DNA of 33,744 nucleotides from Marinoscillum sp. (GTDB taxonomy: Bacteria; Bacteroidota; Bacteroidia; Cytophagales; MED-G16): positions 97,305-131,048 of the forward strand of contig NZKG01000009.1 in assembly GCA_002692105.1 (NCBI GenBank), in the 5' to 3' direction. The number at the start of each line of letters is the position of its first letter. Position 1 is the first letter of the stretch. The notes beneath the pieces are model-generated. The model made no database searches, was not told where the DNA came from, and saw only the letters and a list, made by a program, of their open reading frames with translations. The position numbers and the translations under genes are program-made. This document shows positions 15,062-23,756 of this stretch, in pieces.

Positions 15062-17671
15062 TTATTTACCTTTCAATGTATTTATAATCTCTATCACCTC
15101 ATTGAGTTTAACAAGGGCCTGGACAGGATTAATGTTATTAATATCAATCTCACCCAGAACCTTCTTAACCTTATCAAAATCAGGATCATTATAATTAAGA
15201 TCTAACTGGTTTGAAGAAGCTAAAACTTTCTGATCTAACTTCTCCCTTATCTTATTCCTCTCCAGTTTTTTTAGTATCTCATACGCCCTAATTAAGATTT
15301 TATTAGGCATACCCGCAATTTGTGCCACATTTATACCAAAACTGTGTTTAGATCCTCCCGCAACAAGTTTTCTTAGAAAAATTATTTCATTATTAATCTC
15401 TTCGACAGATACGTTATAGTTTTTGACTCTATCAAGTTTTTGTTCTAGCTGATTAAGCTCATGGTAATGGGTAGCAAAAAGGGTTTTAGGCCTAATTGTT
15501 TTCTGATTATGAAGGTACTCTACTATTGACCAGGCAATTGATATACCATCATACGTACTGGTTCCCCTTCCAATCTCATCCATAAGGACTAGACTCCTGT
15601 CAGTGAGGTTATTCATTATGCTTGAGGTCTCAATCATTTCCACCATAAAAGTTGACTCACCTCTCGATATATTGTCGGAAGCACCAACTCTTGTAAATAT
15701 CTTATCAACTATACCTATAATGCTACTATCAGCTGGGACATAAGAACCAATTTGAGCTAAGATTACAATTAAGGCAACCTGTCTTATTATGGCCGACTTA
15801 CCTGACATATTTGGTCCAGTAATAATTATTATCTGCTGCGAAGACTTATCCAAATACACATCGTTTGGAATATAGAACTCATCATCAGGCAAGCTTTCCT
15901 CAATAATTAGGTGCCTTCCCTTCTTAATTTCTATCTTATGATTATCACTGATTATAGGTTTAGTTAATTTAGATTTTATAGCAACAACAGAAAAAGATAG
16001 CAGGCAGTCAAGGTAAGAAACTGAGAATGAAATTTTTTGAAGTATATCAACGTTTTTAGAGAGTTTGTCAAGAATCTTATGGAAAAGAGCTCGCTCTATA
16101 TCTAAAATTTTCTCATCAGCATTTAAAATTCTCTCCTCATATTTTTTTAATTCCTCAGTTATGTATCTTTCTGCATTTACTAGAGTCTGTTTCCTTATCC
16201 AATTTTCAGGGACTTTATCTTTATGGGCATTTGTTACCTCAAGATAGTATCCAAAAACCTTATTATAAGCTATTTTTAAAGAGCTAATTCCTGTTCTCTC
16301 CACCTCTTCATTTTGGATTTTAAGGAGTATGTCTTTGCCCTCATTAGAAATCTTTCTTAGGTCATCTAACTCCTGATTGTAGCCATCGCTTATAACCTTC
16401 CCTGAGGAAAAATTTAATGAAGCACTGTCGTGAATTGAATCGCTAATAAAATCAATTATTTTTTTAAAGTGAGGAAGGTTTTTTGACCAGGACTTGAATT
16501 CTTTTCTCTCAGAACTTTGCAGTTGGAGTTTTAAATCCTGGACGGACTTTAAAGAGTTTTTAAGAGATATAAGTTCTTTTGGATTCGCCCGATTTAATGC
16601 AATCTTCGAAGAGATTCTCTCAATATCAGATATCTCATTGATTGACAATATAACTGAGTCTCTCAGGTGATCATTTTCAATAAAAGATTCTACATAACTC
16701 TGTCTTTTACTTATCTCATTTTTATCAAGCAAGGGGTTGAGTATCCACCTGCCCATTAACCTTGATCCCATAGGGGTCAGGGTCTTATCAATCGTATCTT
16801 TTAGCGTTATTGAGTCGTTTTGTAGTGGGCTTATTAACTCTAGATTTTTTACAGTAAACTTATCGAGCCACATAAACCTATGATCTTCTATTCTTGAGAG
16901 ACTAATGATATTTCTTAAGTCATTATGCTCGGTTAACTCTAGATAGAAAAGAATTGCTCCTGCTGAAACAATACCATTCCTCTCTTCTTCGACACCGTAA
17001 CCTTTAAGACTTTTTACATTAAAAAAAGTAATAAGTTTATCGTATGAGTATCCAACTTTAAATATCCACTCATCCAGACTAAAAATATTACTCCCGTGAA
17101 ATTTAGAATCCATGAAATCCTTCTGAGATTTAGAACATATAATTTCAGAGGGGCTGTAAGTATAAAGTAACTTCTCAAGCTGATCATAATTACAGTCGCA
17201 TAATGAAAACTCACCTGTTGATATATCTAGAAATGATACGCCAAACTTATTATTAGACACGTGAACAGAAGCAAGAAAATTATTTTTCCTGGAGTCTAAA
17301 ACATTATCATTTAAAGATAATCCCGGAGTTACCAACTCAGTTACCCCCCTCTTCACAATTCCTTTTGCTCTTTTTGGGTCCTCTAACTGATCACACACCG
17401 CTACCCTACATCCGGCACTGACTAATTTTGGTAGATAAGTTTCTAGAGAATGATGAGGAAAGCCAGCTAACTCTACATTTGATGCAGCGCCATTCGATCT
17501 CTTTGTCAAAATGATTCCTAGGATTTTACTAGCTTTAATAGCATCTTCCCCAAATGTCTCATAAAAATCACCTACCCTAAAAAGAAGCATAGCTTCAGGA
17601 TGTTTAGACTTGATGTCATTATACTGCCTCATGAGAGGAGTTTCTTTGGTTTTTTTTGGGGTATTAGCCAA
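15062..17671 (-). CDS. mutS: DNA mismatch repair protein MutS
   Basis: An 869-residue MutS. The mismatch-binding Phe-X-Glu is in FRVGDFYETFGED near the N-terminus. The ATPase domain has the P-loop ITGPNMSGKSA (near residue 620), a Walker B region SLVLMDEIGRGTSTYDG, and the ATHYHELNQLE segment. The start codon is TTG at 17671: the codons are TTG-GCT-AAT-ACC, and the frame is closed by a stop 7 codons further upstream with no ATG between. The next ATG is 13 codons in, at the Met of TPLMRQYN, which would cut into the conserved N-terminus. MutS recognises mispairs and recruits MutL. It diverges from the DUF1800 gene with 81 bp between. Confidence 0.96.
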   Translation of the reverse strand: MANTPKKTKETPLMRQYNDIKSKHPEAMLLFRVGDFYETFGEDAIKASKILGIILTKRSNGAASNVELAGFPHHSLETYLPKLVSAGCRVAVCDQLEDPKRAKGIVKRGVTELVTPGLSLNDNVLDSRKNNFLASVHVSNNKFGVSFLDISTGEFSLCDCNYDQLEKLLYTYSPSEIICSKSQKDFMDSKFHGSNIFSLDEWIFKVGYSYDKLITFFNVKSLKGYGVEEERNGIVSAGAILFYLELTEHNDLRNIISLSRIEDHRFMWLDKFTVKNLELISPLQNDSITLKDTIDKTLTPMGSRLMGRWILNPLLDKNEISKRQSYVESFIENDHLRDSVILSINEISDIERISSKIALNRANPKELISLKNSLKSVQDLKLQLQSSERKEFKSWSKNLPHFKKIIDFISDSIHDSASLNFSSGKVISDGYNQELDDLRKISNEGKDILLKIQNEEVERTGISSLKIAYNKVFGYYLEVTNAHKDKVPENWIRKQTLVNAERYITEELKKYEERILNADEKILDIERALFHKILDKLSKNVDILQKISFSVSYLDCLLSFSVVAIKSKLTKPIISDNHKIEIKKGRHLIIEESLPDDEFYIPNDVYLDKSSQQIIIITGPNMSGKSAIIRQVALIVILAQIGSYVPADSSIIGIVDKIFTRVGASDNISRGESTFMVEMIETSSIMNNLTDRSLVLMDEIGRGTSTYDGISIAWSIVEYLHNQKTIRPKTLFATHYHELNQLEQKLDRVKNYNVSVEEINNEIIFLRKLVAGGSKHSFGINVAQIAGMPNKILIRAYEILKKLERNKIREKLDQKVLASSNQLDLNYNDPDFDKVKKVLGEIDINNINPVQALVKLNEVIEIINTLKGK

Positions 17672-17752
17672 ATTATTTAATATTTTAATTTACTTTGTGC
17701 CTGGGATTAATTTGAATTTCTATTCAAAAAAAACCTCTAGCGATCTTACAAT

Positions 17753-19441
17753 ATGGTTAAACTATCCGAAAAAAAAAAGAAAGACTTTAGAAGAGATAAG
17801 GTTCTAAAACATGCAAACAAAACAGAGCCTGAATTTCCGTCTTTTATTGCCGGTCTTGATACTTATTCTGGGAGTTGGGATTTTCAGATGGCTGCTCACC
17901 TGCTAAGGAGGACAACAATAGGCCCTTCTATTGAAGAAATAAATCAGAGCGTTACAGACGGTCTTGAGAAAACTCTAGAAAAGCTATTAGATGAAAAATT
18001 CATCAATGTTGATCCACCAATCAACTATCAAGACGAAGACGACCCCGAGACACCTCTTGGCAGTACATGGATAAACGCAGAGAAGAGAGTGGATGACTTT
18101 AAAAGAAAAAATTCTTATGCCGCATGGAGGGTAGGCCAGATACTAGACAAGGATAAAGATATCTCTGTAAGAGAGAATATGCTTCTTTTTTGGCAAAACC
18201 ATTTTGCTACAGAAGCAACAGTAATCAACGACGCCAGGTATACCTACTACATGCATGAGAACTTTAGAAAAAATTTTTTAGGAGACTTTAAGCGGTTAGT
18301 TAAGGCAGTAAATATAGATCCTGCAATGCTTACATATCTGAGTGGCATATATAATGTAAAGGATGCACCAAATGAAAATTATGCAAGGGAGTTATTTGAG
18401 TTATTTACAGTTGGCAAGGGTCCTATAGACGGAGAAGATAGCTACACTTACTACACTGAGTCGGATATTTTAGAGGCTTCTAAAATTCTTACGGGTTGGA
18501 GGGTTCAGAGAAATCATGTTGGAGAAGGTAGAGAGTACTTTACCTTAGATCGCCACGATACCTCAACCAAAACTTTCTCAGAAAAATTCGGAAATAAATC
18601 AATAAGCTCAAACGGAGACAAAGAACACGAGGACCTAATTGACTTAATTTTTGAGAACGATAGAGTCTCTGAGTTTATATGTGAAAAATTATACAGATGG
18701 TTCGTCTATTATGTTATAAACGACGAGGTAAAAAGTAAGATAATTAAGCCTTTAGCTAAAACTTTTAGAGATAATAATTACAGGGTCAAGCCAGTACTCC
18801 AACAACTATTCAGAAGTAATCATTTCTATGAGATGTACATAAGAGGTGCCGTAATTAAAAATCCTATTTCATTTAGTCTGGGGTTTCTTAGACAGTTTAC
18901 GATGTATGGTTTTGACGAACTGGATAACTTTGAAAAATATTATTACTGGAGAGCAAGACACATTAATATTTCCGATCAGGGTCAAAACATTTTAGATCAT
19001 CCAAATGTTGCGGGATGGCCAGCGTATTACCAAGAGCCTCTATTTCATGAGTACTGGATAACATCAGTAACTCTTCCGAGCAGGACAACACACATTAAAT
19101 ATTACTTATCAAATAATGGCGTAAGAGCTTCTCAAACTGATAATAATATTAGGGTAAAGTCTAAGCCTTTAACTTTAGTTCAAACATTTAAGAATCCTCA
19201 TGACATTGTGGATACCGTTGACAAACTATGTGAATGGCTCCTGCCTGTCCAAAGTGAAATTTCACAAGATCTAAAAAACGATTTTGTAAATATTGTAGTT
19301 GGAGACAATCCCAATATATGGGAGGATGAGTATAATGACTACGTAAATGACCCAGATGATGAGAAAGAGGAATCATTAAATAAAAAACTTAGGTCATTAC
19401 TAAAAGAAATATGTCTAATGCCTGAGTATTACCTTAGCTAA
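17753..19441 (+). CDS. DUF1800 family protein
   Basis: A 562-residue member of DUF1800 (PF08811). The family landmarks are MAAHLLRRTTIGPS near residue 50, LLFWQNHFATEA, NENYARELFELFTVGKG, DILEASKILTGWRVQ and HPNVAGWPAYYQ. No signal peptide or membrane helix is visible. Codons 6-9 (Glu-Lys-Lys-Lys-Lys) contain a run of 10 A, a potential slippage site that reads correctly as written. The biochemical function is unknown; the family is nearly always next to a DUF1501 gene, as here, where the DUF1501 ATG directly abuts this gene's TAA. The pair is thus probably one translation-coupled unit acting in the same process. Confidence 0.92.
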   Translation: MVKLSEKKKKDFRRDKVLKHANKTEPEFPSFIAGLDTYSGSWDFQMAAHLLRRTTIGPSIEEINQSVTDGLEKTLEKLLDEKFINVDPPINYQDEDDPETPLGSTWINAEKRVDDFKRKNSYAAWRVGQILDKDKDISVRENMLLFWQNHFATEATVINDARYTYYMHENFRKNFLGDFKRLVKAVNIDPAMLTYLSGIYNVKDAPNENYARELFELFTVGKGPIDGEDSYTYYTESDILEASKILTGWRVQRNHVGEGREYFTLDRHDTSTKTFSEKFGNKSISSNGDKEHEDLIDLIFENDRVSEFICEKLYRWFVYYVINDEVKSKIIKPLAKTFRDNNYRVKPVLQQLFRSNHFYEMYIRGAVIKNPISFSLGFLRQFTMYGFDELDNFEKYYYWRARHINISDQGQNILDHPNVAGWPAYYQEPLFHEYWITSVTLPSRTTHIKYYLSNNGVRASQTDNNIRVKSKPLTLVQTFKNPHDIVDTVDKLCEWLLPVQSEISQDLKNDFVNIVVGDNPNIWEDEYNDYVNDPDDEKEESLNKKLRSLLKEICLMPEYYLS

Positions 19442-21025
19442 ATGAAAAGAAGAGAATTTTTAAAGAGATCTGTTCCACTTACTGCCGCTCCCATCTACTT
19501 ATCTGGAGTGCCTGTAAGTGCTATGACAGATTCTTCAACTCTAGCGGCTCTGACCAATGCCGGTTCTGTATCTGATAGATGTTTAGTATTAGTTTTTCTT
19601 GATGGGGGCAATGACGGATTAAATACATTAGTTCCCATTGATCAGTATGATATATTAATGAGAGACGGTTCCGGTGGAGATTCGCAGCCACTAAGAAGAC
19701 CTGACCTAATGATACCAAAAGATAAAATATTACCTCTAAGTGGGTTGTCTGATACAGGGTTACATTCGAGTATGGAAAAATTTCAGACCTTATTTGGTGA
19801 AGACAAATTAAACTTTATAAGGAATGTTGGTTACCCTAACCCTAACAAGTCTCATTTCAGATCTACTGATATTTGGAATTCAGCATCCTCCTCTGATGAA
19901 TACGTTTACAGCGGTTGGTTTGGGAGATATTTAAGCAGTAACCATCCCTCATTCCCAGATGGATACCCAAATACCAACTATCCAGATCCATTAGCTCTAT
20001 CTATTGGAAATACAGCATCAAACACTTGCCAAGGACCCATAATTAATATGGGAGTTTCAATAAAAAATTTAAATAATTTTGTTGATATTAAAGAAGGAGG
20101 CACAAACACCCCTGACACACCGTATGGTCACGAATTAGAATATATAAGAACAGCATCTAACCTAACTAACGAGTATTTTGACAGATTAGAAGATGCGGCA
20201 GGAAAGGGTGGTAGTGGTAGTATAGAGTATCCTGATTATAAACTTGCGGACCAACTTAAAATTGTTGCACAACTCATAGCCGGAGGCATAAAATCTAAGA
20301 TATTTGTTGTGAGAATAGGTGGTTTTGATACTCACGATAACCAGGTTGATGAAGGCAATCCTGAGACGGGAAGACACGCTTTGTTAATGGAAGAGTTATC
20401 AGAGTCACTTTTCTCTTTTCAACAAGATATAATTCAGAGGAGCCTTGAGGAGAGAGTCCTGACTATGACCTACTCTGAGTTTGGAAGGAGAGTATTTCAA
20501 AATAAATCTTATGGTACCGACCACGGTGAAGCTGCACCAATGTTCTTTCTTAGTCCTTTTCTGAACCCAAATCCTATCGGTTCCCTTCCATCTCTAGAGT
20601 ACATAGACAATATAGAGTATGAATATGACTTTAGGTCAGTGTATGGCTCCGTTCTGATGGATTGGTTTGGTGTTGATGAGGTAACAATCAAATCAATTCT
20701 GTACGAAAACTTTCAATATATTCCTATTCTTGCTGGAACCCAGACAAGTATTGGCGAACCCCACCCCATGTCTAAAAGAATTGAGGCATACCCAAACCCC
20801 TTTAAAGATTTTCTTAATATAAATATTGAAGTAAAAGCTGGAGATACTCTTCTCAAATTAGTGGATTCTAACGGTAAAGAGATCAAAGAAATAATAAATA
20901 AAAAACTAAAACATGGTATTCACGAATTGAGATACGATGGCTCTAACCTAAAGAATGGAATGTATTTTGCACTTCTAGAAAACGAGGGAAAGAGGAGTGG
21001 GGTATCCGTCATAAAACGAAGCTAA
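19442..21025 (+). CDS. DUF1501 protein with twin-arginine signal and T9SS sorting domain
   Basis: A 527-residue DUF1501 (PF07394) protein, a family with an alkaline-phosphatase-like fold. The N-terminus MKRREFLKRSVPLTAAP has the RRxFLK twin-arginine motif. Core landmarks are LVFLDGGNDGLNTLVP, FIRNVGYPNPNKSHFRSTD, VRIGGFDTHDNQ and MTYSEFGRRVFQNKSYGTDH; Asp and His residues there could bind metal. From about residue 446 to the end is a T9SS type A C-terminal domain (IEAYPNPFKDFLNINI to GMYFALLENEGKRSGV). I infer export across the inner membrane by Tat and across the outer membrane by T9SS to the cell surface. Its substrate is unknown. It abuts the DUF1800 gene. Confidence 0.93.
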   Translation: MKRREFLKRSVPLTAAPIYLSGVPVSAMTDSSTLAALTNAGSVSDRCLVLVFLDGGNDGLNTLVPIDQYDILMRDGSGGDSQPLRRPDLMIPKDKILPLSGLSDTGLHSSMEKFQTLFGEDKLNFIRNVGYPNPNKSHFRSTDIWNSASSSDEYVYSGWFGRYLSSNHPSFPDGYPNTNYPDPLALSIGNTASNTCQGPIINMGVSIKNLNNFVDIKEGGTNTPDTPYGHELEYIRTASNLTNEYFDRLEDAAGKGGSGSIEYPDYKLADQLKIVAQLIAGGIKSKIFVVRIGGFDTHDNQVDEGNPETGRHALLMEELSESLFSFQQDIIQRSLEERVLTMTYSEFGRRVFQNKSYGTDHGEAAPMFFLSPFLNPNPIGSLPSLEYIDNIEYEYDFRSVYGSVLMDWFGVDEVTIKSILYENFQYIPILAGTQTSIGEPHPMSKRIEAYPNPFKDFLNINIEVKAGDTLLKLVDSNGKEIKEIINKKLKHGIHELRYDGSNLKNGMYFALLENEGKRSGVSVIKRS

Positions 21026-21047
21026 TTTTTTAATCAATAAAAATTAG
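21022..21047. terminator. AT-rich inverted repeat after DUF1501 (possible weak terminator)
   Basis: CTAATTTTT (21022-21030) and AAAAATTAG (21039-21047) are perfect complements around an 8-nt loop. The repeat starts at the DUF1501 stop codon and ends 19 nt before the GTG of the methyltransferase gene. It is a stem of mostly A-T pairs, so its strength is doubtful; a role in ending or attenuating transcription is inferred from position. Confidence 0.3.
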
Positions 21048-21066
21048 ATGACAAGAAATTAACAAA

Positions 21067-21609
21067 GTGAAAAAAACTAAAATTGAAGATCTAAAAAGAA
21101 TTGAAGTTGATCAATTCAAAAAAAAGAAAAAAAGAGAAGTCATTATCATCTTAGATAATGTAAGGAGTTTAAATAATATCGGGTCATGTTTCAGGACGTC
21201 AGATGCTTTTATAATAAAAAAAATTTATTTGGTTGGAATTGCAGGCTCACCTCCAAATAAAGATATTGACAGAACTGCCCTTGGGGCAACGGAATCTATA
21301 GACTGGGAACACGTATCATCTATCTCTAAAATTGAAAAAGAGTTAAAAGAAGAAGGTTGGAAAATAGCTCTAATTGAGCAGACAGATGAGAGCATTAAAC
21401 TTCAAAATTTTAATCCTAAATCAGATGAAAAATTTGCATTTGTATTTGGTAACGAGGTTTTTGGTGTGTCGGATGAGGCTCTTCAGTGCGCTGAACTAGC
21501 AATTGAAATTCCACAATTTGGAACTAAGCATTCTTTTAATATTACCGTATCCCTTGGGATAGTTTTGTGGGATCACCTTACAAAAACTACAGGGGCTCAC
21601 AGAGGCTAG
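21067..21609 (+). CDS. SpoU/TrmH-family RNA 2'-O-methyltransferase
   Basis: A 180-residue SPOUT methyltransferase, a single-domain member. Motif 1 is LDNVRSLNNIGSCFRTSDA (Asn and Arg for catalysis), motif 2 is FVFGNEVFGVSDEAL, and motif 3 is IPQFGTKHSFNITVSLGIVL, which form the knotted AdoMet site. Motif 3 usually reads SLN; here it is SFN. It probably methylates a ribose in tRNA or rRNA, but the exact nucleotide cannot be read from sequence. The start is GTG at 21067: the frame is closed by TGA at 21049 and no ATG lies in between. The last 23 nt overlap the convergent aminotransferase gene. Confidence 0.88.
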   Translation: MKKTKIEDLKRIEVDQFKKKKKREVIIILDNVRSLNNIGSCFRTSDAFIIKKIYLVGIAGSPPNKDIDRTALGATESIDWEHVSSISKIEKELKEEGWKIALIEQTDESIKLQNFNPKSDEKFAFVFGNEVFGVSDEALQCAELAIEIPQFGTKHSFNITVSLGIVLWDHLTKTTGAHRG

Positions 21610-22480
21610 AAAGTTTTGACTCAAATAAGTTTTTAATCTTCTCAAGAAATTTCATGTTACACTTTATCTCCCTCCCATCCATCTCAGTTACAGGTGTTAT
21701 CTCACCATTAGTGCCTGTTGCAAAAACAAGATCAGCATTAATGAACTCAACTAATGACAAGTCTCTTTCTTGGACCTTCATTTTATTTTCTTTTAGAAGG
21801 TCTATAAAGGTTTGACGTGTTATTCCAGGCAGACAAGCATGAGCAAATGGTGTAAAGACAGTATCACCTTTTAACATGAATAAGTTTGTGTCATTCAGCT
21901 CGGCAACAAATCCCCTTTCATCAAGCATTACTGCAGCATCATAACCTGCAATATTTGCGTGTATCTTAGCAATAACCAAACTCAACATGTTGTTGTGGTG
22001 TATTTTAGAGTCTAAGAAGGCAGGGATACTTCTTCTTATTGAGGAGCTGATAGCCCTTATGCCTTTTGAGAAATCATAAACTTTTTTCTTCCACTCCGCA
22101 AGAACAATTAGACAGCATCCGCTCTGGTTGAGCCTGGCGTCCATACCTGAAGTAACCTTATCTCCCCTGGTTAATGTGAGCCTTATGTGTGTATCATTAT
22201 TCATTCCGTTTGCGTCAAGAGTTTCTTTTATAGCTTTCTTTATCTCTTCTTTAGTTGGGACACCTTCGTATGAAAGTGCGTGAGCACCCTCCTGAAGACG
22301 GGTAAGGTGCTTGTCATAACAGACAATCCCCTCTGGGTATACTCTTAATCCTTCCCAGACACCATCACCGTTCTGGACAATACTATCAAATACAGAAACC
22401 TTTGCCTGATCCCTAGGTAAAAGCTCACCGTTAACGTGGATGAAAATATTTTTATTTTTTGGGTTATATTCTTGAAGCAT
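21587..22480 (-). CDS. Class IV PLP aminotransferase (branched-chain/D-amino-acid aminotransferase-like)
   Basis: A 297-residue fold-type IV PLP enzyme. The N-terminal VNGELLPRDQAKVSVFDSIV and the segment GDGVWEGLRVYPEG are typical of the BCAT/DAAT/ADC-lyase group. The PLP lysine is Lys159 in SKIHHNNMLS, and the cofactor-contacting Glu is in FVAELNDTNLF. Substrate specificity (branched-chain, D-amino acid or aminodeoxychorismate) cannot be settled by eye. The start overlaps the upstream sulfotransferase-like gene by one base (TAATG), so the two are tightly coupled. I recall plant proteins, annotated as branched-chain aminotransferase-like, that join a P-loop domain and this domain in one chain, supporting a functional pair. 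Confidence 0.88.
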   Translation of the reverse strand: MLQEYNPKNKNIFIHVNGELLPRDQAKVSVFDSIVQNGDGVWEGLRVYPEGIVCYDKHLTRLQEGAHALSYEGVPTKEEIKKAIKETLDANGMNNDTHIRLTLTRGDKVTSGMDARLNQSGCCLIVLAEWKKKVYDFSKGIRAISSSIRRSIPAFLDSKIHHNNMLSLVIAKIHANIAGYDAAVMLDERGFVAELNDTNLFMLKGDTVFTPFAHACLPGITRQTFIDLLKENKMKVQERDLSLVEFINADLVFATGTNGEITPVTEMDGREIKCNMKFLEKIKNLFESKLSSLCEPL

Positions 22481-23187
22481 TATACCGTTATTGAATTAGC
22501 TGTTAATTTATTGTAATATTTTAATGACTCAATATAAAGACTTTGACAGTTTTTTGGTAACTCTCTACTACTTGTTTTCTGTTTTACAAATCCAGTTGAA
22601 TTGTGTACATTTTTATACCAGAACTCAGCCCAAGCACCATCCTCTTTAATTCCACCTTTTTCCCAGGAGAGCATCTCTTCATAAAATTTTATACTAAGCT
22701 TAGCACATAGGCTTTTTAGCAGTTTTTTAGGGTTCTTCAAAATTTCTGCTGAGTCTAATACAAGAGGATTCTGGTTTTTAATCATATTAAATAATTCCCA
22801 AGACTTCTCAAGGCCGATATCTTGCATTGTTGGCGACTCTATAACCTGGGCAAAAGACGCAATTAACTGCTTAGGATTTCTTACTAAAAAAAGATTCGTC
22901 ATATCATCAAGAAAATCAAAACTCATCTGCTGATGGTGGTGTGCCATATTTTTTAGGAAGAGAATTTCACAATCTTTTCTAGAATATATGTCTGAGATTA
23001 TTTCTTCTATGTCTGATGACATAGAGTTTAAAGTTTCCTCACTCCCTGGGTGATCAATTTTATTAGTTGATAGGTAATGTGCATAGAAAGGCTCATCAAT
23101 CACTTTTGTATCCGGTCTCTTTGAGAAAGAATACATCAATGCAGTTGATAAATTTCTTGGACCTGAAATTAAATTAATAATTTTCAT
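22480..23187 (-). CDS. Sulfotransferase-like P-loop protein
   Basis: A 235-residue protein with a sulfotransferase-like fold. The N-terminal LISGPRNLSTALMYSF (residues 6-21) fits the 5'-phosphosulfate-binding loop, and VIDEPFYAHYL follows as in the family. LFLVRNPKQLIASFA corresponds to the 3'-phosphate-binding Arg/Ser region. I infer a PAPS-dependent transferase or a P-loop relative that lost the activity; the acceptor is unknown. It is coupled to the aminotransferase by a 1-nt overlap and lies 32 nt after hemJ on the same strand, so it may belong to the tail of the heme operon. An AT-rich inverted repeat in the 32-nt gap leaves that link unsure. Confidence 0.75.
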   Translation of the reverse strand: MKIINLISGPRNLSTALMYSFSKRPDTKVIDEPFYAHYLSTNKIDHPGSEETLNSMSSDIEEIISDIYSRKDCEILFLKNMAHHHQQMSFDFLDDMTNLFLVRNPKQLIASFAQVIESPTMQDIGLEKSWELFNMIKNQNPLVLDSAEILKNPKKLLKSLCAKLSIKFYEEMLSWEKGGIKEDGAWAEFWYKNVHNSTGFVKQKTSSRELPKNCQSLYIESLKYYNKLTANSITV

Positions 23188-23219
23188 TTCTATTTATAAT
23201 CATTTAAAAATAGAATATA

Positions 23220-23756
23220 TTATTTTTTTAAGACATACTTTTTATATGTCCTAACTAAAATCATTAATATTATTGAAATGATAAAAAACCATGCAGTTGC
23301 ATATATCCAGGAAATATTATTTTTAAGAGTAGCTATAAATATTATAGATATTAAAAATAAGGTAGCTCCTTCACTAAAAAGCCTTAACCTAAACTCACTT
23401 AAAATTATCTTTCCATTTTTCATCTGATTTAATAATAGTTGACACACTACTACATATACCACTAAGAGGCCGACAAGAATTAATTTTGTTTTCATCCAAG
23501 TTAATTCTAATAAAGTAATGTTTTTATACACCATTGTCCAACCAAATAGAGAGGTTAACAGCACAGAAGGCCATAGGATAATATAAATTAGGCGCTTTGC
23601 CATAATCAGAAACTGACTTTGAAGGATCTTTTTTTCGTTATTTGGTTTAGATTCAGCTTCCTTAAAATAAATAAAAATTCTCCCAATATAGAATAAGCCT
23701 GCAAACCAACATATAACAAAAATTAGGTGTAAAGCCTTAATTGCTAAATAACTCAT
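23220..23756 (-). CDS. hemJ: HemJ-type protoporphyrinogen IX oxidase
   Basis: A 178-residue protein with four membrane helices. The N-terminal KALHLIFVICWFAGLFYIGR carries the conserved His10 of HemJ, and the EFRLRLFSEGATLFLISIIF segment corresponds to the conserved RxxNE-type region, here Arg-Leu-Phe-Ser-Glu. HemJ is an inner-membrane heme protein that oxidises protoporphyrinogen IX to protoporphyrin IX, feeding ferrochelatase. Pipelines may call it CopD family. Its ATG overlaps the hemH stop by 4 nt (ATGA), which strongly supports the heme assignment. No HemG or HemY is present in the window. Confidence 0.85.
   Translation of the reverse strand: MSYLAIKALHLIFVICWFAGLFYIGRIFIYFKEAESKPNNEKKILQSQFLIMAKRLIYIILWPSVLLTSLFGWTMVYKNITLLELTWMKTKLILVGLLVVYVVVCQLLLNQMKNGKIILSEFRLRLFSEGATLFLISIIFIATLKNNISWIYATAWFFIISIILMILVRTYKKYVLKK

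Noticed and set aside
23088-23215. Inverted repeat TTCTATTT ... AAATAGAA (23188-23195 and 23208-23215) between the sulfotransferase-like gene and hemJ
   Set aside because: Eight A-T-rich pairs with a 12-nt loop are easily produced by chance at this base composition, and no U-run or partner site supports a terminator, so it is not listed as a feature.
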